A stretch of 32,045 bases of DNA, taken from contig DAIDIQ010000080.1 of assembly GCA_027459285.1 (NCBI GenBank), positions 1 through 32,045 of the forward strand, read 5' to 3'. Source of the DNA: Acetobacteraceae bacterium (GTDB lineage Bacteria > Pseudomonadota > Alphaproteobacteria > Acetobacterales > Acetobacteraceae). The notes under the pieces were generated by a model that had not been told where the DNA came from, did no database searches, and worked only from the letters and a program-made list of their open reading frames with translations. Positions 1 through 8,949 of this stretch are shown here, piece by piece (position 1 is the first letter of the stretch; each line of letters begins with the position of its first letter). The translations under genes were made by a program, and so were the position numbers.

Positions 1-2
1 CC

Positions 3-1337
3 TCGGTCGGGCGGCATGGCGGGCGTTTCGTCCGCGCGCTCGGTCTTCTGCCCGGGCTTTACCCCGCGCAGGCCGCGGCGCAACCGGCCCCGGCCGCGGT
101 GGCGCCCATCGCCGCGCTCGAGGCCAACGGCATTACCCCCAGCCTCACGTTCACCGGCGAGTTTCTGCGCAACACGCGCGGGGGCTACGAAATCGGCAAC
201 GGCGTCGAATCCATGACCGAATTGTCCGTCAGTCTGGATACGGCGGCCGCTTTCGGCTGGCCGGGCGGCACGGTTTATGGCTCGGCCCTGGCAATCACCG
301 GCCAAGGCCTCTCGACCGACGCGGTCGGCAGCCTCACCACCATCTCCTCGATCGAGGCCACGCGCTCGGTCCGTCTGTTCGAGTTATATTACGAACAGAC
401 CCTGGCCAATGGCCGCGCCTCGATCCGGATCGGCCAGATGTCCGCCGACGAGGAATTCATGATCGCGCCCGACGGCGCCGTGTTCGTGGATGCGAATTTC
501 GGCTGGCCGACCCTGCCCTCGGTCGATCTGCCGGCGGGCGGTCCAGCCTATCCGCTGGCAACACCCGGCATCCGCCTGCGGCTCACACCGCGGCAGAAAT
601 GGTCGCTCTGGCTTGGCCTGTTCAACGGCAATCCTGCGCCGGACGGGCCCGGCAACCCCCAGCAGATGGACCCGACCGGAACCAATTTCCGGCTGAACGG
701 CGGCGCCTTCACCATTGCCGAACTGCAACGGCAAACCGCCTTCGCCAGCCGCCACGGCACGCTGCCCGGCACCTTCAAGCTCGGGGCCTGGTGGAATCGC
801 AACCGCTTCGCCGATGTGCTGGTCGATACACGGGGCATATCGCTCGCCAGCCCGCGCAGTAATGGCCGCCCGCGCGAGCACGGTGACGATTACAGTTTCT
901 ATGCCATCGCCGATCAGATGCTGTGGCGCGCCCGGGCCCGGAATGGGCTGCGCATCGGCGCCTTCGCGCGCGCCATGTGGGCCCCGCGAGATCGCAACCT
1001 CGTCTATGCCCAGGTCGATGGCGGGCTCACCCTCACCGGGCTTTTTCCTTCCCGGCCGAATGACGTGCTGGCCTTCGGCACCGGCCTGTTCCGCGTCAAT
1101 CGCGCCGCGCTGCCGCTCAGGCAGTATTTCGTGCGCCTCGGCCGCAGCCCGGATGTCAACGGCATCGAAACCTTGATCGAGGCTACGTACCGCCTGCAAC
1201 TCGGCCCGCACTGGCAGCTGCAACCCGATATTCAATATAGCCTGCAACCCGCCGGCTATAGCGCGCAGCTGCTGGAACACCATAAGGGCCCGGTCGATGC
1301 GCTGATCATCGGCCTGCGCGCGACCGGGGAATTCTAG
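3..1337 (+). CDS. Carbohydrate-selective porin, OprB-like (5' end outside window)
   Basis: The reading frame is open from base 3. The translation upstream of the listed GTG (99) reads RFVRALGLLPGLYPAQAAAQPAPA, which looks like a signal-peptide tail, so the true start is probably before the window. The body has OprB-like features (GEFLRNTRGG, RIGQMSADEEF, GLFNGNPAPDGPGNPQQMDPTGTNFRLNGGAF, C-terminal ATGEF). Confidence 0.8.
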   Translation, partial: SVGRHGGRFVRALGLLPGLYPAQAAAQPAPAAVAPIAALEANGITPSLTFTGEFLRNTRGGYEIGNGVESMTELSVSLDTAAAFGWPGGTVYGSALAITGQGLSTDAVGSLTTISSIEATRSVRLFELYYEQTLANGRASIRIGQMSADEEFMIAPDGAVFVDANFGWPTLPSVDLPAGGPAYPLATPGIRLRLTPRQKWSLWLGLFNGNPAPDGPGNPQQMDPTGTNFRLNGGAFTIAELQRQTAFASRHGTLPGTFKLGAWWNRNRFADVLVDTRGISLASPRSNGRPREHGDDYSFYAIADQMLWRARARNGLRIGAFARAMWAPRDRNLVYAQVDGGLTLTGLFPSRPNDVLAFGTGLFRVNRAALPLRQYFVRLGRSPDVNGIETLIEATYRLQLGPHWQLQPDIQYSLQPAGYSAQLLEHHKGPVDALIIGLRATGEF

Positions 1338-1343
1338 GGCGGT

Positions 1344-1360
1344 CAGGCAAGCCTTGCCTG
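1344..1360. repeat. Short perfect inverted repeat CAGGCAAG-C-CTTGCCTG
   Basis: Read directly; it lies just after the porin stop codon, in the convergent porin/ugd intergenic region. Confidence 0.6.
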
Positions 1361-1406
1361 TGGCGCGGCTGAACGCTCACGGTCCACCCGCCCCGCGGCG
1401 ATCCGC
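1350..1406. repeat. Copy 1 of a 94-bp-offset imperfect direct repeat
   Basis: Ungapped comparison with 1444-1500 gives 46/57 identical positions, including CCACCCGCCC(C/T)GCGGCGATCCGC. Confidence 0.8.
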
Positions 1407-1410
1407 GCTC

Positions 1411-1443
1411 TGGCGCGCTTCCCGCCGGACGGGAACCGCGCCA
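1411..1443. terminator. Strong GC-rich hairpin, possible bidirectional terminator between convergent genes
   Basis: TGGCGCG-c-TTCCCG-CCGGA-CGGGAA-c-CGCGCCA: 7 bp + 1 mismatch + 6 bp stem with a 5-nt loop. No clear T-run. Confidence 0.5.
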
Positions 1444-1500
1444 AACCTTGCTTGTCGAGCGGATTCACGCCTACGGGCCACCCGCCCTGCGGCGATCCGC
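1444..1500. repeat. Copy 2 of the 94-bp-offset imperfect direct repeat, running up to the ugd stop codon
   Basis: 46/57 ungapped identity with 1350-1406. Confidence 0.8.
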
Positions 1501-1501
1501 T

Positions 1502-2851
1502 CTATGCCGCTTGTCCCACCAGCGCCGCCTCGCCAACCCGCGCCTCTCCCCGGCCGATGCCATGATAGGCAAATCCGGCGGCGCGCATCTTTGCCGGATC
1601 ATAGACATTGCGCAGGTCGATCACCCGCCGCCCTCGCATCAGCGCCGCCATCGCCGTCGCGTCCAGCGCCCGGAACTCGTTCCATTCCGTTATCAGCACC
1701 AGCACATCGGCATCGGCCAGGGCATCGCGCGCGCTCGCGCAATAGGTCACCGCCTCGGGCAGCAGCGCGCGCGCCTGCCCCATGCCGGCCGGATCGAAGG
1801 CACGAATTCTGGCCCCCGCCTCGACCAGTCGCGGCACGATCGTGATCGATGGCGCATCGCGCATGTCATCGGTCTCCGGCTTGAAGGCAAGGCCGAGCAC
1901 GGCGATGCCGAGGTTCCGCACGGAGCCGCCGCACAGCCCGATTATTCTCGCCGCCATGCCGGCCTTGCGCGACTCATTCACGCTTACCACCGTCTCCACC
2001 AGCCGGCTCGGCGCGCCCGCATCCTGGGCAATGCGCATCAAGGCCATCGTATCCTTGGGAAAGCAGCTGCCGCCGAATCCAGGCCCCGCATGCAGGAATT
2101 TCCGCCCGATCCGGCCGTCGAGGCCGATGCCCTTGGCCACGTCATGCACATCGCCGCCCACCCGCTCGCACAGATCGGCCATTTCATTGATGAACGTGAC
2201 CTTCATCGCCAGATAGGCATTGGCGGCGTATTTGATCAGCTCGGCCGTCTCCAGCCCGGTGAACACTATCGGCGTTTCTATCAGGTAAAGCGGCCGATAC
2301 AACGCGCGCAGCGTGGCGCAAGGCCGCTCGCTCATGGTCCCGATGACAACCCGGTCGGGCCGCATGAAGTCCTCGATCGCACTGCCCTCTCGGAGGAATT
2401 CCGGGTTCGAGGCGACATCCAGCGCGAGGTCCGGCCGCAGTTCCGCGAGCAGCCGGGCGATCTGCCGCCCAGTGCCCACCGGCACGGTCGATTTCGTGAC
2501 GATCACCGCATTGCCGGTCAGGTGCGGCGCCAGTTGTTCCACCGCGTCGAACACGAAATGCAGATCGGCATGGCCATCGCCGCGCCGGCTCGGTGTGCCC
2601 ACGGCAATGAATATCACGTCCTTGCCGGCAACCGCCGGCCCCACCGCGCCGCTGAAGCGCAATCGCCCCGCGGCCATGTTGTCCTCCACCAGCTTGTCGA
2701 GCCCCGGCTCGTAGATCGGGATATGGCCCGCGCGCAGCGCCTGCAACCGCGCCGGGTCCGTCTCCACCACGCAAACATCCGTGCCCAGCGCCGCGAAGCA
2801 GGCGCCCGAAACCAGGCCCACATACCCACCGCCAATGACCGCGATTTTCAT
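1502..2851 (-). CDS. ugd: UDP-glucose/GDP-mannose dehydrogenase family protein (UDP-glucose 6-dehydrogenase)
   Basis: N-terminal MKIAVIGGGYVGLVSGACFAALGTDVCVVE, catalytic-type GPGFGGSCFPKDTMAL, GLAFKPETDDMRDAPS. Confidence 0.95.
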   Translation of the reverse strand: MKIAVIGGGYVGLVSGACFAALGTDVCVVETDPARLQALRAGHIPIYEPGLDKLVEDNMAAGRLRFSGAVGPAVAGKDVIFIAVGTPSRRGDGHADLHFVFDAVEQLAPHLTGNAVIVTKSTVPVGTGRQIARLLAELRPDLALDVASNPEFLREGSAIEDFMRPDRVVIGTMSERPCATLRALYRPLYLIETPIVFTGLETAELIKYAANAYLAMKVTFINEMADLCERVGGDVHDVAKGIGLDGRIGRKFLHAGPGFGGSCFPKDTMALMRIAQDAGAPSRLVETVVSVNESRKAGMAARIIGLCGGSVRNLGIAVLGLAFKPETDDMRDAPSITIVPRLVEAGARIRAFDPAGMGQARALLPEAVTYCASARDALADADVLVLITEWNEFRALDATAMAALMRGRRVIDLRNVYDPAKMRAAGFAYHGIGRGEARVGEAALVGQAA

Positions 2852-3864
2852 CAGGCAACGCTCCTCTGCATGAATTCCTCATCCTGTTCCGCCGGCTCCG
2901 CGTGCCACGTCTTGAACCATTCGGCAAAGCGGGGAATACCCTCCGCCAGCGTGGTCGTCGGGGCAAATCCGCTCAACGCCGCAATCCGGTCCAGCCGCGC
3001 GCACGTCGCCGGGGTATCGGCGCGGGGGCGCGGCGCCGCCCGCACCACCGCGCGCCGCCCCAGCGCGGCCTCGAGCAGCCCGATCAACCTGCCCACCGTC
3101 TCCGCGCGGTGATTCCCGATATTCAGCAGGCGTGGCATGTCACCCGCGGCCGGTGGCCTGTCCAGGCAGCCGATCACGCCAGCGACGATGTCATCGATAT
3201 AGGTAAAATCACGCCGCGGCCGGCCATGGTCGTAAACCGTGATCGGCCTGCCTTCCAGGATGGCGCGGGCGAAGGTGAAATAGGCCATGTCCGGCCGGCC
3301 CCAGGGTCCATACACGGTGAAAAACCGCAGGCCCGTCGCCGGCACCCCGAACAGGTGCGCATAGGCATGAGCCATCAATTCGTTCGCGCGCTTCGTTGCC
3401 GCATACAGCGAAAGCGGCTGGTCGGCGCGGTCGGCCTCGTCAAACGGCAGCGCCGCGCTCGCGCCATACACCGAGGACGAACTGGCATAGACCAGGTGCC
3501 GGCAGGTGCCGAGGTTGCGCGCGAATTCCAGCACCTCCAGATATCCGGCAATATTCGCATGAATATACTGGCGCGGTGCCTCCAGCGAATAACGCACGCC
3601 GGCCTGCGCGGCCAGATGCACGATGCGCTCGATGCCGGGGTGGGCGGCGGCGGCGGTGGCGATCATCCCCGGCTCGGCAATATCCGCGCGCTGGAAATGA
3701 AACCCCGAAAGCCCGCTCAACCGGGCCAGGCGCGCCGCCTTCAGCCGCACATCGTAATACGGATTGAGGTCGTCGATGCCCAGCACCGTATCGCCACGCG
3801 CCAGCAGCGCTTTTGCCACATGAAAGCCGATGAAACCGGCACAGCCGGTCACGAGAATGGTCAC
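2851..3864 (-). CDS. NAD-dependent epimerase, UDP-glucuronate 4-epimerase-like
   Basis: Rossmann motif TGCAGFIGFHVAKALL, DDLNPYYDVRLKAARL typical of UDP-GlcA 4-epimerases, SSSSVYG, YAATKRANE, TVYGPWGRPDMAYF. Its stop overlaps the ugd start (TGATG). Confidence 0.9.
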   Translation of the reverse strand: MTILVTGCAGFIGFHVAKALLARGDTVLGIDDLNPYYDVRLKAARLARLSGLSGFHFQRADIAEPGMIATAAAAHPGIERIVHLAAQAGVRYSLEAPRQYIHANIAGYLEVLEFARNLGTCRHLVYASSSSVYGASAALPFDEADRADQPLSLYAATKRANELMAHAYAHLFGVPATGLRFFTVYGPWGRPDMAYFTFARAILEGRPITVYDHGRPRRDFTYIDDIVAGVIGCLDRPPAAGDMPRLLNIGNHRAETVGRLIGLLEAALGRRAVVRAAPRPRADTPATCARLDRIAALSGFAPTTTLAEGIPRFAEWFKTWHAEPAEQDEEFMQRSVA

Positions 3865-4529
3865 CCGATTGAACTCCCCTCATTCGCCGCAATCCGGGGC
3901 AGGTCGCGCTCACCCCGCCCGTCTCCCGCCATTCGTAATGCCGAGCCGTGCCACACCAGGTGGCAGGCGGTGCCGGTCGCAACCCGCAGGGTGCGGTAAG
4001 CGGCAAGCTCGCGCCCCGTGGCCATCAGGCAGGCGAGCCGGATCATCGCTTCATGCGTCACCACCGCCAGCGCTCCCTCGCCCGGCAGGCTCGCATCCGC
4101 CAGCCCGGCAAGAAATTCCCGCAGGCGCGTCTCGGCCTCCAGCAGCGTCTCGCCAGTCGGAAACGCCATCAACTGCGGCGTCGTCTTCCAACACCGCAAA
4201 TGCTCGGGATAAAGCTGCTTCACCTCGGCCTGGGTCAGCCCCTCCCAGTCGCCGTAATCGAGTTCGGTCAGGCTCGGTGCCACGCGTATCGGCGCACCGA
4301 GCCGTCCGGCCAGCAGGCATGCGCTTTGCCGGGCCCGGCGCAGCGGGCTGGTCAAAATCGCGCAAAGTCGGAGCCGCGCCAATTGTCCGGCCAGATGCCG
4401 CATCTCCCACTCTCCCCTGGCCGAGAGTTTGGTATCCGCGCGTCCCTGGTAGCGGCCGGCCTCGTTCCACGCCGTGCTGCCGTGGCGGATCAGCCATAAA
4501 TCCCGTGTCGGGGCATATGATCCCGTCAT
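3861..4529 (-). CDS. Histidine phosphatase family protein (phosphoglycerate mutase-like/CobC-like)
   Basis: LWLIRHGSTAWNEAGRYQGRADTKLSARG and VVTHEAMIR. The internal ATG at 4529 overlaps the ABC transporter stop (ATGA), so the listed 342-aa ORF is over-extended. Confidence 0.88.
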   Translation of the reverse strand: MTGSYAPTRDLWLIRHGSTAWNEAGRYQGRADTKLSARGEWEMRHLAGQLARLRLCAILTSPLRRARQSACLLAGRLGAPIRVAPSLTELDYGDWEGLTQAEVKQLYPEHLRCWKTTPQLMAFPTGETLLEAETRLREFLAGLADASLPGEGALAVVTHEAMIRLACLMATGRELAAYRTLRVATGTACHLVWHGSALRMAGDGRGERDLPRIAANEGSSIG

Positions 4530-6379
4530 GTCGGCGCAAGCCCTAGCCGGAAGCCCGTCCGCCCGGCGGGTGGCCCGGCGGGTGGCATCGTCAGGGTTTC
4601 GGCCTCCGGCATCTGGGCGCGCAGCAATTCGGCGTATGGTCCGCCGCTTCGTGCCAATACCGGGTGGGTCCCCGTCTCCACGATCTTGCCGCCGTCCAGC
4701 ACCAGAATCCGGTCGGCATGGCGGATCGTCGCCAGCCGATGGGCAATGATCAGGGTCGCCCGATCGTGCGTCAGTCGGCGCAGCGCCGCCATCACCCGCG
4801 CCTCGGTGCCGGGGTCGAGGTTGCTGGTCGGCTCGTCGAGAATAACCATCGGCGCGTCGGCCAGCATCGCGCGGGCAATGGCAAGGCACTGGCGCTGCCC
4901 GCCGGAAAGGGTCGCGCCGCGCTCGGCGACGATCTGGTCGAATCCGCCGGGCAGGGCGGCAATGATATCGGCGATGCCGGCCGCCTCGGCCGCCCGCACG
5001 GCATCATCGCGCGTGGCGCCCGGCCTTCCATAGGCGATATTCTCCCACACCGTGCCGTGCAGCAGTAGCGGCGCCTGGGCCAGCAACGCGATGCTGCGGC
5101 GCACATGCGCGAGCGGCAGGTCCCTGAGGTCGATCCCGTCCAGCCATATCGTGCCCTGGTCGGGGTCGATGAAGCGGGTGGCGAGCGCCGCGATCGTCGA
5201 TTTGCCCGCGCCACTCGGCCCCACCAGGGCGGTCGTCCGTCCGCGCTCCAGTATAAAGGAAATATGGCTCAGCGTGCGGGTATCGGCGGCAAACCCGAAG
5301 CTCACGTCATCGAAGGTCAGGTGGCGCGGCCGGCCGCGCGGCGCCACCGCCCCGGGCCGGTCGGTGACGCTCGGCCGCTCGGCGAAAATCTCCGCCAGGC
5401 GTTCCAGCGCCACGCTGGTCTTGCCGAAAATTGGCGCCGATTTGGCAATCTGGCGCGCTGGCGTCACCATGCCGCGCAGATAGGCCAGAAACACCAGCAG
5501 CGTGCCGGTCGAAATCTGCCCGGCCAGCACCAGTGTCGCGCCATAGAAAGTCAATGTCGCGGCGCCGGTGGCAACGATGAAATTGACCAGCGGCGGAAAC
5601 TGCGCCTGGCTCAGGCTCGCCTTCAGGCTGGCCTCCAGGCTCTGTCTGGCCTTGGCCAGGTAGCGTGCCGCCTCGTGCTGCTGGCGCCCGCTCGCCTGTA
5701 TCAATTGCACCGCGCCGAGCAATTCCTGGGCGGCGCCGTAAAGCTCGCCGTCGCGCTTGCGCACCTCCCGCATCCTGGTCCTGAGCAGCCCCGACCAGCG
5801 GGCGCTGATCGCAATCAAGATCGGCGCCATCGTGCTCACCGCCAACGCATAGCGCCAATCCACCGTCAGCATCACGCCCAGCATCCCGAGTATGGTGATC
5901 ACGTGCGGCAGCACCCCACTGCCGATTACGGCAACGAAATCCTGAATGCGCTGCACATCCTCTGAAACCCGGGTCATCAATTCCCCGGCCCGCCGTTTCT
6001 TATGGAATTCCGGCGTAAGCCCGATCAACCGCACGAACAGGTCCCGCCGCACCGCGAGCACGATGCGCTGGCCGCATTGCAGGAAAATCCGGTTGCCGGT
6101 GAAGTCCAGCACCGAATCGAGCGCCCCCAGCACCAACCCGGCGCCGCTCAACACCAGCAGCAACAGCCGCCGGTGGTGCAGCGGGTCGGCCACCACTGCC
6201 CCGATCCAGCTCGGCGCGGCATGGCCCAGCAATACCGTATCCACGATATATTTCAGCGGCCAGGGAGCCAAAATCAGCACCGCGGCGCGCGCCGTCATGG
6301 CCAGCAGGCCCGCCGTCAGCGACGCGCCGTGAACACGCACATACGGGCCAAGCCGCCAGGGGTCGGGTGGCGCGCTCAT
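4526..6379 (-). CDS. ABC transporter, fused permease/ATP-binding (MsbA-like exporter)
   Basis: N-terminal membrane domain, Walker A GPSGAGKST, signature LSGGQRQ, Walker B MVILDEPTSNLD, H-loop AHRLATI. Confidence 0.95.
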   Translation of the reverse strand: MSAPPDPWRLGPYVRVHGASLTAGLLAMTARAAVLILAPWPLKYIVDTVLLGHAAPSWIGAVVADPLHHRRLLLLVLSGAGLVLGALDSVLDFTGNRIFLQCGQRIVLAVRRDLFVRLIGLTPEFHKKRRAGELMTRVSEDVQRIQDFVAVIGSGVLPHVITILGMLGVMLTVDWRYALAVSTMAPILIAISARWSGLLRTRMREVRKRDGELYGAAQELLGAVQLIQASGRQQHEAARYLAKARQSLEASLKASLSQAQFPPLVNFIVATGAATLTFYGATLVLAGQISTGTLLVFLAYLRGMVTPARQIAKSAPIFGKTSVALERLAEIFAERPSVTDRPGAVAPRGRPRHLTFDDVSFGFAADTRTLSHISFILERGRTTALVGPSGAGKSTIAALATRFIDPDQGTIWLDGIDLRDLPLAHVRRSIALLAQAPLLLHGTVWENIAYGRPGATRDDAVRAAEAAGIADIIAALPGGFDQIVAERGATLSGGQRQCLAIARAMLADAPMVILDEPTSNLDPGTEARVMAALRRLTHDRATLIIAHRLATIRHADRILVLDGGKIVETGTHPVLARSGGPYAELLRAQMPEAETLTMPPAGPPAGRTGFRLGLAPT

Positions 6380-7635
6380 GCCACCCGGGCCGGCCGCGCG
6401 GCCGCCGGCACCGCGGCCAGAATGCGCCGCGCCACCTCGGTCCAGTCCCAGCCCCGCGCGGCCACCGTTTGCGCGGCCCGCCCCATGGCGCGCCGCATCG
6501 CCAAATCGCCGGCCAGCGTCGAAATTCCGGCACCGCAGCCGGCGCGGTCATCGGGCGCGTACAGCCAGCCGCTCTCGCCATGCGTTATCAACTCGGGTAT
6601 CTGCCCGGTCGCGGGCGCCACCACCGCGCGGCCCGCCGCCATCGACTCGACGATTTTCAGCGGCGAGAAATAAAAATCGGGCTGGTCTGCATACGGGGCG
6701 ACGGTGAAATCCATCGCCGCCAGATAGGCGGGAATATCATCGTGCGGCACGCTGCCGGTGAAATGCAGCCGGTGCCCCCAGCGCCCCGCCGCGGCGCGCG
6801 CGCGCAAACCCGCCAGCAGCGGCCCATCGCCCACGGCAAGCAGGTGCAGCGCGTCCGCGCCGGCAAAAAGATCCTCGAGCGCATCGAGCAGGAAGCCCAT
6901 GCCATGCCATGGCTTGAAGCTGCCGATGAAGCCGCACACCGTGGCGCCGCTCAGCCCCAATCGCGCGCGTCGCGTGTCGCGCGCGCGCGCCCCTTGCGTG
7001 AACCGCGCGACCTCCACCCCATTCGCGGCGACCATGACCCTGTCCGCCGGCACCCCGCGCGCCAAAACATAGTCCCGCACCGCGGCCGAAACCGCCACGA
7101 TCAGATCCGCCGCGAGGAAGGATCGCCGTTCGATCGCCACCGCCGCTTCGCGCAAGGCAAGCCCGCGGTGGCGCGCCTGTTCCTCGATCAGCGGCGCATT
7201 CACCTCCAGAATGCGCGGCACCCCCAGCCGGCGCGCCAGCGCCGCGCCCGAGGCATGGAACAAGGCGTGGCGCTCATAAATCAACGCGGGCGGGAAATGC
7301 CGCGCGGCCAGGTCATCGGCCACCCGGGCGGCGAGCGTCGCATCCAGCGCCATCCGCCCGATGTCGCGGCACATCTGCCGGTCGGCCAGCGCGCTGTCGG
7401 GGTCGCGCCCCAGCGCCGCGCACATCAGGCGGACGCTGCTTTCCGGCGCGTCACGGCCGAATTCCAGCAGCAGCGCCGGCGGCGGCCGGTTGCCGGCGCC
7501 GAGACGCGAGCAGGCCAATGCCACCTCATGGCCAAGGGCTGCCAGCGCCGTCACGAAGGCACGCACATGCACCGAAGCGCCCTTTTCCCCGAGAACCGGA
7601 ATTCCGCCATCCGGGTTGAGATAGAGAACCTTCAT
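6376..7635 (-). CDS. Glycosyltransferase family 4 protein
   Basis: Internal ATG at 7635 gives MKVLYLNPDGGIPVLGEKGASVHVRAF. GT4-like GFIGSFKPWHGM, VGDGPL and FYFSPLKIVESMAAGRAVVAP. Its stop overlaps the ABC transporter start. Confidence 0.88.
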   Translation of the reverse strand: MKVLYLNPDGGIPVLGEKGASVHVRAFVTALAALGHEVALACSRLGAGNRPPPALLLEFGRDAPESSVRLMCAALGRDPDSALADRQMCRDIGRMALDATLAARVADDLAARHFPPALIYERHALFHASGAALARRLGVPRILEVNAPLIEEQARHRGLALREAAVAIERRSFLAADLIVAVSAAVRDYVLARGVPADRVMVAANGVEVARFTQGARARDTRRARLGLSGATVCGFIGSFKPWHGMGFLLDALEDLFAGADALHLLAVGDGPLLAGLRARAAAGRWGHRLHFTGSVPHDDIPAYLAAMDFTVAPYADQPDFYFSPLKIVESMAAGRAVVAPATGQIPELITHGESGWLYAPDDRAGCGAGISTLAGDLAMRRAMGRAAQTVAARGWDWTEVARRILAAVPAAARPARVA

Positions 7636-7646
7636 CGGCCCCTTCC

Positions 7647-8948
7647 TCACAGCGCGAAGGCCGGCGCGCGCGCGGGCGCCACCGCCGCGCACACCAGCCG
7701 GCTGCCACTGATCAGGGTGCTGATATGCCGGGTGGTCTGCCAGCAATCGTAGCAACGCTCCAGGTTGGCGCGGGCTTGCCTGGCCATTTGCCGGCCGAGC
7801 GCCGCATCCGCCAGCAGCGTGCGCATCGCCTCGGCCAGCGCCCATGGCGCGCGCGGCGGCGTCAGCAGCCCGGTTTCGCCATCGATCACCATTTCCGGAA
7901 TGCCGGAAACCAGGGTCGAAACCACCGGCACCCCCACCGCCATCGCCTCGACGATGACATTGGGAATGCCGTCCCGGTCGCCATCCTCGGCGATGCGCGG
8001 CGGCAGCACGAACAGATCCGCGCCGGCATAGAGATCGATCAGCCTCGCATGGGTGATCGCGCCCATGAGCGTGATCCGCCCCGCGAGCCCATGCGCCGAA
8101 ATCTGTGCCGCCAGCGCCGCGCGCAACGGCCCCTCGCCCACGATGGTGCAGCGGAACTCGAAATTCTCCGCGTAAAGCAGCGCGCATGCCTCGATCAGGT
8201 CATCGAGTCCCTTTTTCGCCACCAGCCGGCCGACCGACAGGATGTGGGGGGCGCCGCCTTCGGCCAGAAACCGGTACGGCGGCGCCCGATAGCCGAAACG
8301 GCCGAGATCGATACCGTGATAGACGAGGTTGATTTTCTCGCAGCCGGCTTCCGGGGCGAGCCCGCGCAGATGCTCGGCATTATAGCCGGTGCAGGTCACA
8401 ACGAATTTCGCCGCCCGCATGCGCTGCGCCACCAGGTCTGGCGGGGTCAGATAGATGTCCTTGGCGTGCGCCGTGAAGCTGAACGGCAACCCGGTCATCA
8501 AAGCCACGAAATGCGCGACCGCCGAGGGCGCATTCGCGAAATGCGCGTGCAGGTGGGCAACCCGCGCGCGCCGCGCCGTGTGCGCGAAAAACCCGGCCCG
8601 CAGAAATTGCCGCCAGGCCGAAAGCCGCTTGTCGCGCGCCCGCGCGCTCAGTCGCAGCGCGTGCGCCAGCGCCCGCCGATAGCCGCCGGGGTTCGCCATC
8701 AGCGCGCCCGCATGCGCCCGCGCCAGCGCCATCAGCTTGGCCGGAATCGGCACCGGCAGATGCGTCACCCGCGCCCGCACCTCGGCCACCATCGGGTGGT
8801 GGGGCGGCGGCTCGGGTGGTAAAAGCGAGAATATCCGCAGCTCATGCCCGAGCCGTTCCATCGCCAGGATCTCGTTCAGTATGAACGTCTCGCTGAGGCG
8901 CGGATAGCGCTTCACCACATACGCGACCGGGCCCGCTTCCTGCCTCAT
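7647..8948 (-). CDS. Glycosyltransferase family 4 protein (WcaL/colanic-acid-type)
   Basis: VKRYPRLSETFILNEILAMERLGHELRIFSL, HAHFANAPS, ILSVGRLVAKKGLDDLIEA, GIPNVIVEAMAVGVPVVST. ATG 8948 is preferred because the 8990 start overlaps the upstream gene. Confidence 0.88.
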   Translation of the reverse strand: MRQEAGPVAYVVKRYPRLSETFILNEILAMERLGHELRIFSLLPPEPPPHHPMVAEVRARVTHLPVPIPAKLMALARAHAGALMANPGGYRRALAHALRLSARARDKRLSAWRQFLRAGFFAHTARRARVAHLHAHFANAPSAVAHFVALMTGLPFSFTAHAKDIYLTPPDLVAQRMRAAKFVVTCTGYNAEHLRGLAPEAGCEKINLVYHGIDLGRFGYRAPPYRFLAEGGAPHILSVGRLVAKKGLDDLIEACALLYAENFEFRCTIVGEGPLRAALAAQISAHGLAGRITLMGAITHARLIDLYAGADLFVLPPRIAEDGDRDGIPNVIVEAMAVGVPVVSTLVSGIPEMVIDGETGLLTPPRAPWALAEAMRTLLADAALGRQMARQARANLERCYDCWQTTRHISTLISGSRLVCAAVAPARAPAFAL

Positions 8949-8949
8949 T

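Noticed and set aside
384-1283. 299-aa minus-strand ORF opposite the porin
   Set aside because: Antisense shadow frame of a recognisable OprB-like porin.
1448-3112. 554-aa plus-strand ORF opposite ugd/epimerase
   Set aside because: Antisense to two convincing enzymes; only its first codons overlap the intergenic repeat. Treated as a GC artefact.
6367-7752. 461-aa plus-strand ORF opposite the GT4 gene
   Set aside because: Antisense shadow frame; R/Q/H-rich and without recognisable motifs.
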